A stretch of DNA of 64,000 nt, from assembly GCF_009762325.1 (NCBI RefSeq), contig NZ_CP034348.1:2858501-2922500 (forward strand). Reading direction: 5' to 3'. The notes below the pieces were generated by a model. It had not been told where the DNA came from and made no database searches. It was given only the letters and a program-made list of their open reading frames with translations. The first letter of the stretch is position 1, and each line of letters begins with the position of its first letter. The position numbers and the translations under genes were made by a program. This DNA comes from Roseovarius faecimaris (GTDB taxonomy: Bacteria; Pseudomonadota; Alphaproteobacteria; Rhodobacterales; Rhodobacteraceae). Below, piece by piece: positions 1-8,146 of this stretch.

Positions 1-561
1 CGTGTGGCGCATGTGGCCGAATGCCTGCCCGAGATCTGCACGCTCGATTGCGGCACGATGAACTTCGCCGAGGCCGACTATGTGATGACCAACACGCCCG
101 GCATGCTGACCGCCATGGGCCAGATGATGACCGATCTCGACGTGAAACCCGAGATCGAAGCCTTCGATACCGGCCATCTGTGGTACGCTAAGGAGCTGGT
201 GAAAAACGGCGTGCTCAAAAGCCCCGCCCTGGTGCAGCTGTGCATGGGTGTGCCCTGGGGCGCGCCCGATGACCTCAACACCTTCATGGCCATGGTCAAC
301 AACGTGCCGGACGACTGGACCTTTTCCGCCTTCGGGCTGGGCCGTCACCAGATGCCCTATGTGGCCGCTGCCGTTCTGGCCGGGGGTAACGTGCGCGTCG
401 GGCTGGAAGACAACCTGATGCTCGACCGGGGCGTGCTGGCCGAGAACTGGCAATTGGTGGAACGCGCGGGCACGATCATCGAAAACCTCGGTGCACGTGT
501 CATCGGCCCCGAGGAAGTCCGCGCCAAGCTTGGCCTGACGAAACGCGCGCCGGTGTCATGA
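1..561 (+). CDS. Beta-keto acid cleavage enzyme (BKACE/DUF849), C-terminal part; probable 3-dehydrocarnitine cleavage
   Basis: Partial gene: the reading frame is open through base 1, so the N-terminal part lies outside the window and only about 186 residues are seen. BKACE enzymes condense a beta-keto acid with acetyl-CoA, giving acetoacetate and a new CoA ester. The visible part has the family's MGVPWGAPDDL stretch and the C-terminal GGNVRVGLEDN signature. Within the family the substrate cannot be read from this fragment. The neighbouring carnitine dehydrogenase/thioesterase fusion argues for 3-dehydrocarnitine, giving betainyl-CoA plus acetoacetate. Its stop overlaps the next start (ATGA), so it is translationally coupled to the operon. 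Confidence 0.85.
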   Translation, partial: RVAHVAECLPEICTLDCGTMNFAEADYVMTNTPGMLTAMGQMMTDLDVKPEIEAFDTGHLWYAKELVKNGVLKSPALVQLCMGVPWGAPDDLNTFMAMVNNVPDDWTFSAFGLGRHQMPYVAAAVLAGGNVRVGLEDNLMLDRGVLAENWQLVERAGTIIENLGARVIGPEEVRAKLGLTKRAPVS

Positions 562-893
562 TCCGCACCGGAGCCGTCCTGTTCGCCGTGATGACCCTGG
601 CCGCATGCCAGCCTGAACCGTTCGGGCGCAGCACGATCGAGCTGCGCGACGACCGGCGGCAATGCGAGGCTGAGGGCGGGCGGTTCGAGAGAGGCGGCCT
701 CACCGGTGCGCTGATGTGTTTCCAAGAGACCCCTGATGCCGGGGCGGCCTGCACCAAAGGGACCGATTGCAGCGGTCTGTGCCTTGCAAATGCAGACGGC
801 CCCGGCGGGGCGTGTTCCTCGGTCAGGCCGCTCTTTGGATGCCATGAGATGTTTGACGAACGCGGAGAGAAGGTAGTGATATGCATAGACTGA
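558..893 (+). CDS. Small Cys-rich lipoprotein of the carnitine operon
   Basis: 111 residues with a short hydrophobic N-terminus ending in a lipobox (LAAC, Cys about residue 16), so a lipidated, probably periplasmic protein. After the signal it has seven more cysteines, including a CTKGTDCSGLC cluster, which suggests disulfides. I do not recognise a family and assign no function. The start overlaps the previous stop by ATGA and the end overlaps the next gene by 13 bases, so it is co-translated with the catabolic enzymes. Confidence 0.7.
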   Translation: MIRTGAVLFAVMTLAACQPEPFGRSTIELRDDRRQCEAEGGRFERGGLTGALMCFQETPDAGAACTKGTDCSGLCLANADGPGGACSSVRPLFGCHEMFDERGEKVVICID

Positions 894-1237
894 CATGCCT
901 CACGGCCATGATCTGCCTCCCGGCGCTGGCCCAGGCTGCCCCCTGGCACGGCATCTGGAGCGCCGAGCCCGACTGGTGCGTCAACGCCGAGCGGATCGGC
1001 AGTGTGACCCCTGCCCCGATCCTGCTGAGCGCGTCCGAAATGCTGGGCTATGAAAACAGTTGCGATATCACCGCCGTGGACGAGGTCGACGGGCTGAGCG
1101 CCTGGCAAATCGACATAACCTGCCAATCCGAAGGCGATCTCTATGAAGAGCGCCGCCTGATCATGGTGGATGGCGACCGTATGTGGATGTGGTTCGGCGC
1201 GGACGAGCCGCTGCTCTTTACCCGGTGCCCCGCATGA
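881..1237 (+). CDS. Small exported protein of unknown function
   Basis: 118 residues with a typical Sec signal peptide (cleavage likely after AQA, about residue 19). The mature part has four cysteines and several Trp. It starts with WHGIWSAEPDWC and includes a YEERRLIMVDG strand, like small beta-barrel periplasmic proteins that measure 'is this cell extract oxidised' style binding; no family or ligand can be named. It overlaps the lipoprotein gene before it and shares ATGA with the SDR after it, so it belongs to the same operon. Confidence 0.65.
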   Translation: MHRLTCLTAMICLPALAQAAPWHGIWSAEPDWCVNAERIGSVTPAPILLSASEMLGYENSCDITAVDEVDGLSAWQIDITCQSEGDLYEERRLIMVDGDRMWMWFGADEPLLFTRCPA

Positions 1238-1998
1238 GCCGCCGGGTGCTGATCACCGGGGCGGGCTCGGGCATCGGGTTGACCCTTGCGCGCCGCTTTG
1301 CGGCCGAAGGCGATCGCGTTGCCCTGTGCGATGCCCGCGCCGACGCGATTGCGAAGGTGCAAGCCGAGCACCCGGATTTCCTTGCACGCCAGGCGGATGT
1401 GATCGACGAGGCGCAAATGGACGCGTTTCTGTCCGAGGTCGAGACCGAGTGGGGCGGCGTCGATGTCGTCTGTGCCAATGCAGGTACGGGCGGGCCCGCG
1501 GGCCGGATCGAGGATATGACCTATGACGACTGGAAAGACTGCGTCGCGGTCAACCTCTTCGGCACGTTCCTGACCTGCCGCTGGGCCGCACGCCTGATGC
1601 GCGCACAAGGTCATGGGCTGATCATTCTGACCACCTCCACCGCGGGCCTGTTCGGCTACCCGCTGCGCTCGCCCTATGCCACGGCCAAATGGGGCCTGGT
1701 GGGCCTGACCAAGACCTTAGCCGGTGAACTGGGATCGGCGGGCGTGCGCGTGAATGCCATTGCGCCGGGGGCCGTGGAAGGCGACCGGATGGAGCGGGTG
1801 CTGGCCAATGAAAGCGCCGCTTCGGGGCGGCCCATCGAGGAGCTGCGCCAGACCTATGTGAAGGGCGTCAGCCTCAAAACCTGGGTCAGCGCCGACGATC
1901 TGGCGGATATGGCGCTGTTTTTAGCCTCCTCCGCCGCATCCAAGATCTCGGGTCAGATCATGGCCGTCGACGGCCACACCGAAAGCCTGGTGCCATGA
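1234..1998 (+). CDS. Short-chain dehydrogenase/reductase (SDR)
   Basis: 254 residues, classical SDR length. NAD(P)-binding TGAGSGIG is at residues 8-15, NAG in the next strand region, the catalytic Ser in TTSTAG, and the YxxxK pair in YATAK. The AIAPGAV segment follows and the C-terminus has the usual GQIMAVDG strand. The ATG at 1234 is chosen because it overlaps the previous stop as ATGA and puts the glycine motif at the normal distance; an in-frame upstream ATG at 1183 would give an unlikely extension. Its role in the carnitine operon is unknown. A 3-hydroxyacyl or aldehyde intermediate is possible, but the carnitine oxidation step itself is better assigned to the gene at 2548. Confidence 0.85.
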   Translation: MSRRVLITGAGSGIGLTLARRFAAEGDRVALCDARADAIAKVQAEHPDFLARQADVIDEAQMDAFLSEVETEWGGVDVVCANAGTGGPAGRIEDMTYDDWKDCVAVNLFGTFLTCRWAARLMRAQGHGLIILTTSTAGLFGYPLRSPYATAKWGLVGLTKTLAGELGSAGVRVNAIAPGAVEGDRMERVLANESAASGRPIEELRQTYVKGVSLKTWVSADDLADMALFLASSAASKISGQIMAVDGHTESLVP

Positions 1999-2534
1999 GC
2001 CTGCGTCCGGCTGCCGCCGCCGGCCTTGCTGCGACGCTTCTGGCGGGCTGCCTTGCGGCACCCTCGTCCGACGACCCCAGTCTGTTGCGCAACCCGACCG
2101 TGCCGCTGTCAATCATCTCGCGCGGCGGGGCCGATGCGATGGCAGGGACATGGCAGGTGCGGGCCTCTTCACCGGGCTATGGTGACATTCAGACGCTGGA
2201 CTTCGATACCAAAGGCGGCGGCCAACACTCTGTCGCGTTCCTGCAAGCGGGATGCGATGCATCCGGTGGCTGCGAGGCCGTCACCGATGGTTGGCTGGCC
2301 GAACCTCTGGCACAGAACCGCTGGCGGCTGACCTCGGAAACCGACGAGAGCGATATGGAACTCTGGGTGATCTGGATCGACGACGGCTATCGCACCGCCG
2401 CCATCGGCTCGCCCGACAGTGATCTGGCCTTCATCCTCGATCGCAAGCCCAAGGGCGGGGCAGACCGCATCACTGCGGCGCGCGAGGTGCTGGCCTTCAA
2501 CGGATACAACATGGCCGCGTTCGTGACGCGCTAA
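1995..2534 (+). CDS. Lipocalin-like lipoprotein
   Basis: 179 residues with an N-terminal hydrophobic stretch and lipobox (LAGC, Cys about 19). A lipocalin-like barrel is suggested by the GTWQVRASSPGY opening (the family's G-x-W), regularly spaced strands and the late LWVIWIDDGYRTAAIG segment typical of outer-membrane lipocalins. The ligand is unknown. It overlaps the SDR stop by ATGA and is 13 bases before the carnitine dehydrogenase. It is the third exported product in this operon, so a substrate-binding or envelope role linked to quaternary-amine use is possible but not shown. Confidence 0.65.
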   Translation: MSLRPAAAAGLAATLLAGCLAAPSSDDPSLLRNPTVPLSIISRGGADAMAGTWQVRASSPGYGDIQTLDFDTKGGGQHSVAFLQAGCDASGGCEAVTDGWLAEPLAQNRWRLTSETDESDMELWVIWIDDGYRTAAIGSPDSDLAFILDRKPKGGADRITAAREVLAFNGYNMAAFVTR

Positions 2535-2547
2535 GGGAGACACGTAT

Positions 2548-3954
2548 ATGACCAAGACAGCAGCAATCATCGGCGGTGGTGTGATCGGCGGCGGCTGGGC
2601 CGCACGGTTCACGCTCAACGGATGGGACGTGAAGGTCTATGACCCCGACCCGGAAGCGGAACGCAAGATCGGCGAGGTCATGACCAATGCCCGCCGCGCC
2701 CTGCCGATGCTGGTCGATCAACCCATGCCCGAGCCAGGAAGCATGACGCTCTGTTCGACACTGGAAGAGGCCGCGACCGGGGCCGAACTGATCGTCGAGG
2801 CCGTCCCCGAGCGCGTCGAGATCAAGCATAAGGTCTATGCCCAGATCGAGGCGGTGAACACCGATGGGATCATTGCCTCCTCCACCTCCGGCATCATGCC
2901 CACCGATCTGCAATCGCAGATGGCCCATCCCGGCCGCCTGATCGTCGCGCACCCGTTCAACCCGGTCTACCTTCTGCCGCTGGTCGAGCTGGTGGCAGGC
3001 GAAAAGACCGACGCGCAGCATATCGAGGCCGCCAAGGAGATTTACAGCTCTCTCGGCATGTATCCGCTGCATTGCCGGGTCGAGATCGAGGGCTTCCTCA
3101 GCGACCGCCTTCAGGAAGCGCTCTGGCGCGAGGCGCTCTGGCTCCTGCATGACGATGTGGCCACCGCCGATGAGATCGACGCCGCCATCGCCTATGGTCC
3201 GGGCCTTCGCTGGGCCCAGATGGGCACGATGCAGACCTTCCACCTTGCCGGCGGCGAAGGCGGTATGCGCGCCATGCTGGCCATGTTCGGCCCCTGCCTC
3301 AAATGGCCCTGGACCAAGCTGATGGACGTGCCTGAGCTGACAGATGACTTCGTCAACAAGGTCGGCGGCCAGTGCGAGACGCAGGCAGGCGACCTTGGCC
3401 CGCGTGACCTTGAGCGTATTCGCGACGACAATCTCATCGGCATTATCCGCAGCCTGAAACAGAACAACTGGGGCGCCGGGGCCGTGGCCCGCGCGCATTC
3501 CAACGCCCTGCGCCCGGCGATGGACGACACTAAGCCGCTGCTCACGCAAAACCGTGTGGTGCCTGTGGACTGGACCGATATCAACGGCCACATGAACGAA
3601 GGCCGCTATGGCCAGATCTTCAGCGACGCCGCCGAAGAGGTCATGGCCCATGTCGGCGCGGATGAGGCCTATATCGAAGGGGGCCTCAGCTATTTCACCG
3701 TCGAGACAACGGTGAAGTACATCGCCGAGACCCATGCAGGCGAGCGTGTGCATGTCTACACCACCGTCACCCAGGGCGAGGGCAAGAAGCTGCGCTGTTT
3801 CCACGAAATGAAACGCGCCAGCGACGGCGAGCTGATGGCCACCTGTGATCAGTTCATGCTGCATGTCAGCCTGGAAACCCGTCGTACCTGCGACCCCGCC
3901 CCCGATGTCAAAGCCAAAGTCGAGGCGCTGGCCGCCTTGCATGCCTCGGAGTAA
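2548..3954 (+). CDS. lcdH: Bifunctional L-carnitine 3-dehydrogenase / betainyl-CoA thioesterase
   Basis: 468 residues, two domains. Residues 1 to about 320 form a 3-hydroxyacyl-CoA-dehydrogenase-type enzyme: Rossmann glycine motif GGGVIGGGWAARF near residue 9, catalytic-region HPFNP, then the all-helical dimer domain. Residues about 325-468 form a hotdog thioesterase beginning with VDWTDINGHMN. Known L-carnitine dehydrogenases oxidise L-carnitine to 3-dehydrocarnitine with NAD, and the fused thioesterase is known to release glycine betaine from betainyl-CoA. The beta-keto acid cleavage enzyme encoded at the left edge supplies the step in between. It sits 13 bases after the lipocalin gene with a GGGAGA ribosome site. 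The fusion spans the first and last reactions of the carnitine-to-betaine route. Confidence 0.9.
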   Translation: MTKTAAIIGGGVIGGGWAARFTLNGWDVKVYDPDPEAERKIGEVMTNARRALPMLVDQPMPEPGSMTLCSTLEEAATGAELIVEAVPERVEIKHKVYAQIEAVNTDGIIASSTSGIMPTDLQSQMAHPGRLIVAHPFNPVYLLPLVELVAGEKTDAQHIEAAKEIYSSLGMYPLHCRVEIEGFLSDRLQEALWREALWLLHDDVATADEIDAAIAYGPGLRWAQMGTMQTFHLAGGEGGMRAMLAMFGPCLKWPWTKLMDVPELTDDFVNKVGGQCETQAGDLGPRDLERIRDDNLIGIIRSLKQNNWGAGAVARAHSNALRPAMDDTKPLLTQNRVVPVDWTDINGHMNEGRYGQIFSDAAEEVMAHVGADEAYIEGGLSYFTVETTVKYIAETHAGERVHVYTTVTQGEGKKLRCFHEMKRASDGELMATCDQFMLHVSLETRRTCDPAPDVKAKVEALAALHASE

Positions 3955-3959
3955 GCCCC

Positions 3960-5123
3960 ATGGATTTCGCGCTCACCGAAGAACAGCAGATGATCATCGA
4001 CACCACGCGCAGTTTTGTCGAGAACGAGCTTTACCCGCATGAGCTGGAGATCGAGCGCACCGGTCATCTGCCGATGGAGCTTATCAAGGAGATCCAGGCC
4101 AAGGCGATGGAGGCCGGGCTTTACGCCGCCAACATGCCCGAAGAGGTGGGCGGGGCCGGCCTCGATACGCTGACCTGGCTGATGTATGAGCGCGAGCTGG
4201 GCCGTGCCAACTACGCCCTGCACTGGACCTGCGTCGCGCGTCCCTCGAATATCCTGTTGGCAGGCACCGACGAGCAGAAGGAAAAATACCTCTTCCCCTG
4301 CATCCAGGGCGAGAAATGGGACTGCCTCGCCATGACCGAGCCGGGGGCCGGCTCTGACCTGCGCGGCATGAAGGCGACGGCGCGCGAGGATGGCGATGAT
4401 TTCATCCTGAATGGCACCAAGCATTTCATCTCTCATGCCGATATCGCCGATTTCTCCATCGTTTTCATGGCCACCGGTGAAGAGGACACGCCGCGCGGCC
4501 CGAAAAAGCTGATCACCGCCTTTTTCGTCGACAAGGGCACGCCGGGCTTTAGCGTGCGCGAGGGCTATCGCAACGTGAGCCACCGAGGCTACACAAATGC
4601 CGTGCTGGAATTTGATGACTGCCGCCTGCCCAAATCGGCAGTGCTGGGCGAAGTGCATAAAGGCTTTCAGGTGGCCAATGACTGGCTTGGGGCCACGCGG
4701 CTTCAGGTCGCCGCCACCTGCCTGGGACGGGCCGAACGCGCGCTGGAACACGCCACCGCCTATGCCGCCGAGCGTCGCCAGTTCGGCCAGCAGATCGGCA
4801 AATTCCAGGGCATTTCCTTCAAGCTGGCCGATATGGCGACTGAGCTGCGCGCCGCCGAGCTGCTCACCTGGATGGGCGGCTGGAAGTTCGATCAGGGCAC
4901 GGTAACCGAGACAGACATGTCCATGGCCAAGCTCAAGGCCACCGAGATGCTCGCCATGGTGGCCGATGAGGCCATTCAGATCCACGGCGGCATGGGCCTG
5001 ATGGACGAGCTGCCGCTGGAACGGATCTGGCGTGACGCGCGGGTGGAACGCATCTGGGAAGGCACATCGGAGATTCAGCGCCACATCATCAGCCGCGAGA
5101 TGCTGCGCCCGCTTGGAGGCTGA
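3960..5123 (+). CDS. Acyl-CoA dehydrogenase, probable gamma-butyrobetainyl-CoA dehydrogenase
   Basis: 387 residues, standard length for the FAD acyl-CoA dehydrogenase family. The FAD/substrate motif MTEPGAGSDL is present, and the C-terminus has HGGMG, the RIWRDARVERIWEGTSEIQ block and the catalytic Glu. The family removes two hydrogens between C2 and C3 of an acyl-CoA and passes electrons to ETF. With CaiD-like hydratase, CoA ligase and carnitine dehydrogenase genes around it, the likely substrate is gamma-butyrobetainyl-CoA, giving crotonobetainyl-CoA. That substrate is inferred from context only. It starts 5 bases after the previous stop. Confidence 0.85.
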   Translation: MDFALTEEQQMIIDTTRSFVENELYPHELEIERTGHLPMELIKEIQAKAMEAGLYAANMPEEVGGAGLDTLTWLMYERELGRANYALHWTCVARPSNILLAGTDEQKEKYLFPCIQGEKWDCLAMTEPGAGSDLRGMKATAREDGDDFILNGTKHFISHADIADFSIVFMATGEEDTPRGPKKLITAFFVDKGTPGFSVREGYRNVSHRGYTNAVLEFDDCRLPKSAVLGEVHKGFQVANDWLGATRLQVAATCLGRAERALEHATAYAAERRQFGQQIGKFQGISFKLADMATELRAAELLTWMGGWKFDQGTVTETDMSMAKLKATEMLAMVADEAIQIHGGMGLMDELPLERIWRDARVERIWEGTSEIQRHIISREMLRPLGG

Positions 5124-5130
5124 TCCGCCC

Positions 5131-6030
5131 ATGCCCCCACCGTTTTCCCCCAGCGCCGAAGCCCTGGCCTTTCTCGCGGACCCGGCCAACCGCAACACCT
5201 GGAGCTATGACGTCAGCGCCCTCCCGGCGGAACGTGCCGCGCGCCGGGTCGAGGGCGAGGCGATGCGCCCCGGCATCCTGGCGCGCACCGGTGTCACGCT
5301 GGACTGGCAGGACGTGGCCGGGATCGAAACATTGGTGATCACGCCGGGCGGCTGGGATGGCTCTGCGCAGGCGCTCTATCTCTTCGGCGGGGCGTTCATC
5401 ATGGGCGGGCCGATCGAGGATCTGATGATCAGCGCGGCCCTCGCCGCCCAGACCGGCCTTCAGGTGCTCAGCCCCGCCTATCGCCTGGCCCCCGAGGCCC
5501 CCTTTCCCGCCGGGCTTGACGATGCGCTTGCCGTTGCCCGCGCCATGCACCCCCGCGCCGTGATCGGCGAATCCGCCGGTGGCAACTTTGCGGTCTCCGT
5601 CACACGCGCACTTGTGGAGGATGGCACGCCCCCCGCCGCCCTCGCCCTGCTGTCGCCAGCGGTCGATATGTCGCCCGCGTTCGACCCTTACGATGCACCG
5701 GATGATCCCACGCTCTACCCCCCGCTGGTGGCAGACCTGCCGGGACATTACGCTCCCGGAACTGACCCGTTCGACCCGCGCCTCTCACCCCTTTATTGCA
5801 GCTTCTCCTCCGCATGGCCGCCCTGCCTGATCACGACCGGCACGCGGGACATGTTCCTCATCCAATGCGCCCGCCTTGCCCGTGCCATGCGCGAGGCCGA
5901 GGCCCCTGTCAACCTCCGTGTCTGGGACAGTCTATGGCATGTGTTCGAATACTACCCCGATATCCCCGAAGCCGCGGCCTCGCTCGCCGAAATCGCCCGC
6001 TTCCTGACAGAGGTCACGCCGTCCGAATGA
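5131..6030 (+). CDS. Alpha/beta hydrolase (HSL/esterase-like) with altered oxyanion motif
   Basis: 299 residues. The nucleophile elbow is GESAGG (Ser148), followed later by an Asp in TTGTRD and a His in LWHVFEYY, a complete triad. The oxyanion-hole motif, usually HGGG in hormone-sensitive-lipase relatives, reads FGGA here. The start at 5131 follows the acyl-CoA dehydrogenase stop by 7 bases; longer forms would run into that gene. In this operon it might hydrolyse carnitinyl-CoA or an acyl-carnitine ester to free carnitine, which would join the CoA-ester half of the pathway to the carnitine half. This is inference. Confidence 0.75.
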   Translation: MPPPFSPSAEALAFLADPANRNTWSYDVSALPAERAARRVEGEAMRPGILARTGVTLDWQDVAGIETLVITPGGWDGSAQALYLFGGAFIMGGPIEDLMISAALAAQTGLQVLSPAYRLAPEAPFPAGLDDALAVARAMHPRAVIGESAGGNFAVSVTRALVEDGTPPAALALLSPAVDMSPAFDPYDAPDDPTLYPPLVADLPGHYAPGTDPFDPRLSPLYCSFSSAWPPCLITTGTRDMFLIQCARLARAMREAEAPVNLRVWDSLWHVFEYYPDIPEAAASLAEIARFLTEVTPSE

Positions 6031-6043
6031 TGCCCCACCCTTC

Positions 6044-6068
6044 TTTCATTGTTCCGAAAATACTCAAA
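6044..6068 (+). repeat. Dispersed intergenic element, copy 1 (TTTCATTGTTCC...ATACTC)
   Basis: Reads TTTCATTGTTCC, then GAAA, then ATACTCAAA. It begins 14 bases after the hydrolase stop and lies in the sense direction before the ligase gene. Near-identical copies are at 20972-20997 (minus strand) and 61895-61918. Confidence 0.6.
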
Positions 6069-6100
6069 TCTCTGCCACAGCCGCTTGCGAAAGGCCTGCC

Positions 6101-8146
6101 ATGCCGCGTGATCTGAGCCGCCTGTTCCGCCCCCGCTCCATCGCCGTCGTGGGCGGTGGGGCCTGGTGCGCCAATGTGATCGAGCAATGCCGCAAGATGG
6201 GCTTTGATGGCCCGATCTGGCCGGTGCACCCGACCAAACCCGAGATTGGCGGCCTGCCTGCCACGGCACGGCTCGAAGACCTGCCGGAACCGCCCGATGC
6301 CACCTTCATCGGCGTGAACCGCTATGTCACGGTCGAAACGGTGCAGCTTTTGTCCTCCATGGGCGCGGGTGGTGCGGTCTGTTTCGCCAGCGGTTTCCGC
6401 GAGGCCGAGGCCGAGACCGGCGACGGGGCCAGCCTGCAGGAGGCATTGCTGAAGGCGGCGGGCGAAATGCCGATTGTCGGGCCCAACTGCTACGGCTTTA
6501 TCAACTATCTCGATGGGGCGCTTCTGTGGCCCGATCAGCATGGCGGACAGCGCGTCGACCGCGGCGTGGCATTGCTTACGCAAAGCTCCAACATGGCGAT
6601 CAACATCACCATGCAGACCCGTGGCCTGCCGCTCGCCTATGTGGCGACCGCGGGCAATCAGGCGCAGGTCGGGCTGGCCGAGATCGGTCAGGTGCTGCTC
6701 GCTGATGAGCGGGTCACCGCGCTTGGCCTGCATATCGAGGGGATCGGCGATCTGCGCGCCTTCGAAGCCCTAGCCGAGACGGCGCGCGCGACTGGCAAAC
6801 CCATTGTCGCCCTCAAGGCGGGCCGCTCCGAACAGGCCCAGAAAGCGGCCATTTCGCATACCGCCTCTCTCGCGGGTAGCGACGCGGGCGCGCGCGCCCT
6901 CTTCCGGCGGCTTGGCGTGGCCCAGGTCGAAAGCCTGACCACGCTCATGGAAACATTGAAACTGCTGCACCTCGCCGGGCCGCTCAAGGGCAACGGCGTC
7001 GCCTCCATGTCCTGTTCGGGCGGCGAGGCCAGCCTGATGGCCGATACCGGGCTTGACCATGACATCCGCTACCCGCCGCTCGGCCAGGACCAAATCACCG
7101 GGTTGCGCGCAGCCCTGGGGCCAATGGTGGCGCTGGCGAACCCGCTGGATTACCATACGTTCATCTGGACCGACACCGAGCGCATGGCGCAGACCTTCAC
7201 CGCGATCATGGCCGGGCCCGAGATCGATATGGGCTGTATCCTCTGCGATTTCCCGCGCGAAGACCGTTGCAGCGCCGCCGATTGGGACAGTGTGATCGAC
7301 GCCGCTGCGGCCACGACCCAGACCACGGGCAAACCGCTGGCGCTTCTGGCCACCATCCCCGATGCCTGCCCCGAACCTTTTTCCGAAAGGATCATCGCGG
7401 CAGGGCTCATTCCGCTTCTGGGCATCAATGACGCGCTGGCCGCCATCGCCGCCGCCGCATGGCTGGGGCGACCACGCCCGGCCCCTGCCCCGCTGCTGTT
7501 ACCGGGTGAGGTCTCAGGGTCGCGGGTGCTGAGCGAAGCCAGCGCCAAGGCCGCCCTCGCACAGCATCGCCTGCCCATTCCCGCTGCCGCCCGCGCCGCC
7601 GGTCGCGACGACCTGCCCGCAGTGCTCGGCAGCATCCCCGCCCCTGTCGTGCTCAAATCCGAAGGTCTGGCGCACAAATCCGATCAGGGCGGGGTGGCGC
7701 TGGGTCTGACCTCTGCGGAGGAGGCTCTCACGGCTGCCGCCTCCATGCCTGGTGACAGCTTTCTCGTGGAGGAGATGATTGCCGGCGGCGTGGCCGAGCT
7801 TCTCGTCGGCGTGCTCAGCGATCCCGCTCATGGCTTCGTGCTGACCCTCGCGGCGGGCGGCGTGATGACGGAAATCCTGCAGGACAGCACATCGCTCCTG
7901 CTGCCCACCACCCCCGATGAGATCACCGCGGCCCTTGGCCGGCTGAACATCGCCCCCCTGTTGGCGGGCTACCGCGGCAAGCCCGGCGCCGATATGGCCG
8001 CCCTTGTCGAAGCGGTCCTCAGCGTGCAGTCTTATGTCACCGCCCACGCAGCGCATCTGCAGGAAGTGGAGATCAACCCGCTTATCTGCACCCCCACCCG
8101 TGCCGTCGCCGCCGACGCGCTGATCAGAACAGGAGAGCCCGCATGA
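6101..8146 (+). CDS. NDP-forming acyl-CoA ligase (fused alpha-beta acetate-CoA ligase type)
   Basis: 681 residues. Order: CoA-binding Rossmann domain (RPRSIAVVGGG near residue 10), succinyl-CoA-ligase-like domains with the phospho-His region SHTASLAGSD (His253), and a C-terminal ATP-grasp domain (PVVLKSEGLAHKSDQGGV). The fused alpha-beta order is that of ADP/GDP-forming acyl-CoA synthetases, which activate a carboxylate with CoA. In this operon the likely substrate is gamma-butyrobetaine, crotonobetaine or carnitine, in place of the AMP-forming CaiC of enterobacteria. The substrate is inferred. Its stop overlaps the caiD-like start by ATGA. Confidence 0.85.
   Translation: MPRDLSRLFRPRSIAVVGGGAWCANVIEQCRKMGFDGPIWPVHPTKPEIGGLPATARLEDLPEPPDATFIGVNRYVTVETVQLLSSMGAGGAVCFASGFREAEAETGDGASLQEALLKAAGEMPIVGPNCYGFINYLDGALLWPDQHGGQRVDRGVALLTQSSNMAINITMQTRGLPLAYVATAGNQAQVGLAEIGQVLLADERVTALGLHIEGIGDLRAFEALAETARATGKPIVALKAGRSEQAQKAAISHTASLAGSDAGARALFRRLGVAQVESLTTLMETLKLLHLAGPLKGNGVASMSCSGGEASLMADTGLDHDIRYPPLGQDQITGLRAALGPMVALANPLDYHTFIWTDTERMAQTFTAIMAGPEIDMGCILCDFPREDRCSAADWDSVIDAAAATTQTTGKPLALLATIPDACPEPFSERIIAAGLIPLLGINDALAAIAAAAWLGRPRPAPAPLLLPGEVSGSRVLSEASAKAALAQHRLPIPAAARAAGRDDLPAVLGSIPAPVVLKSEGLAHKSDQGGVALGLTSAEEALTAAASMPGDSFLVEEMIAGGVAELLVGVLSDPAHGFVLTLAAGGVMTEILQDSTSLLLPTTPDEITAALGRLNIAPLLAGYRGKPGADMAALVEAVLSVQSYVTAHAAHLQEVEINPLICTPTRAVAADALIRTGEPA

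Noticed and set aside
2497..3942. 481-codon open frame on the minus strand opposite the carnitine dehydrogenase fusion
   Set aside because: Shadow frame caused by high GC: composition is Gly/His/Asp-rich without domains and the plus strand has a clear enzyme.
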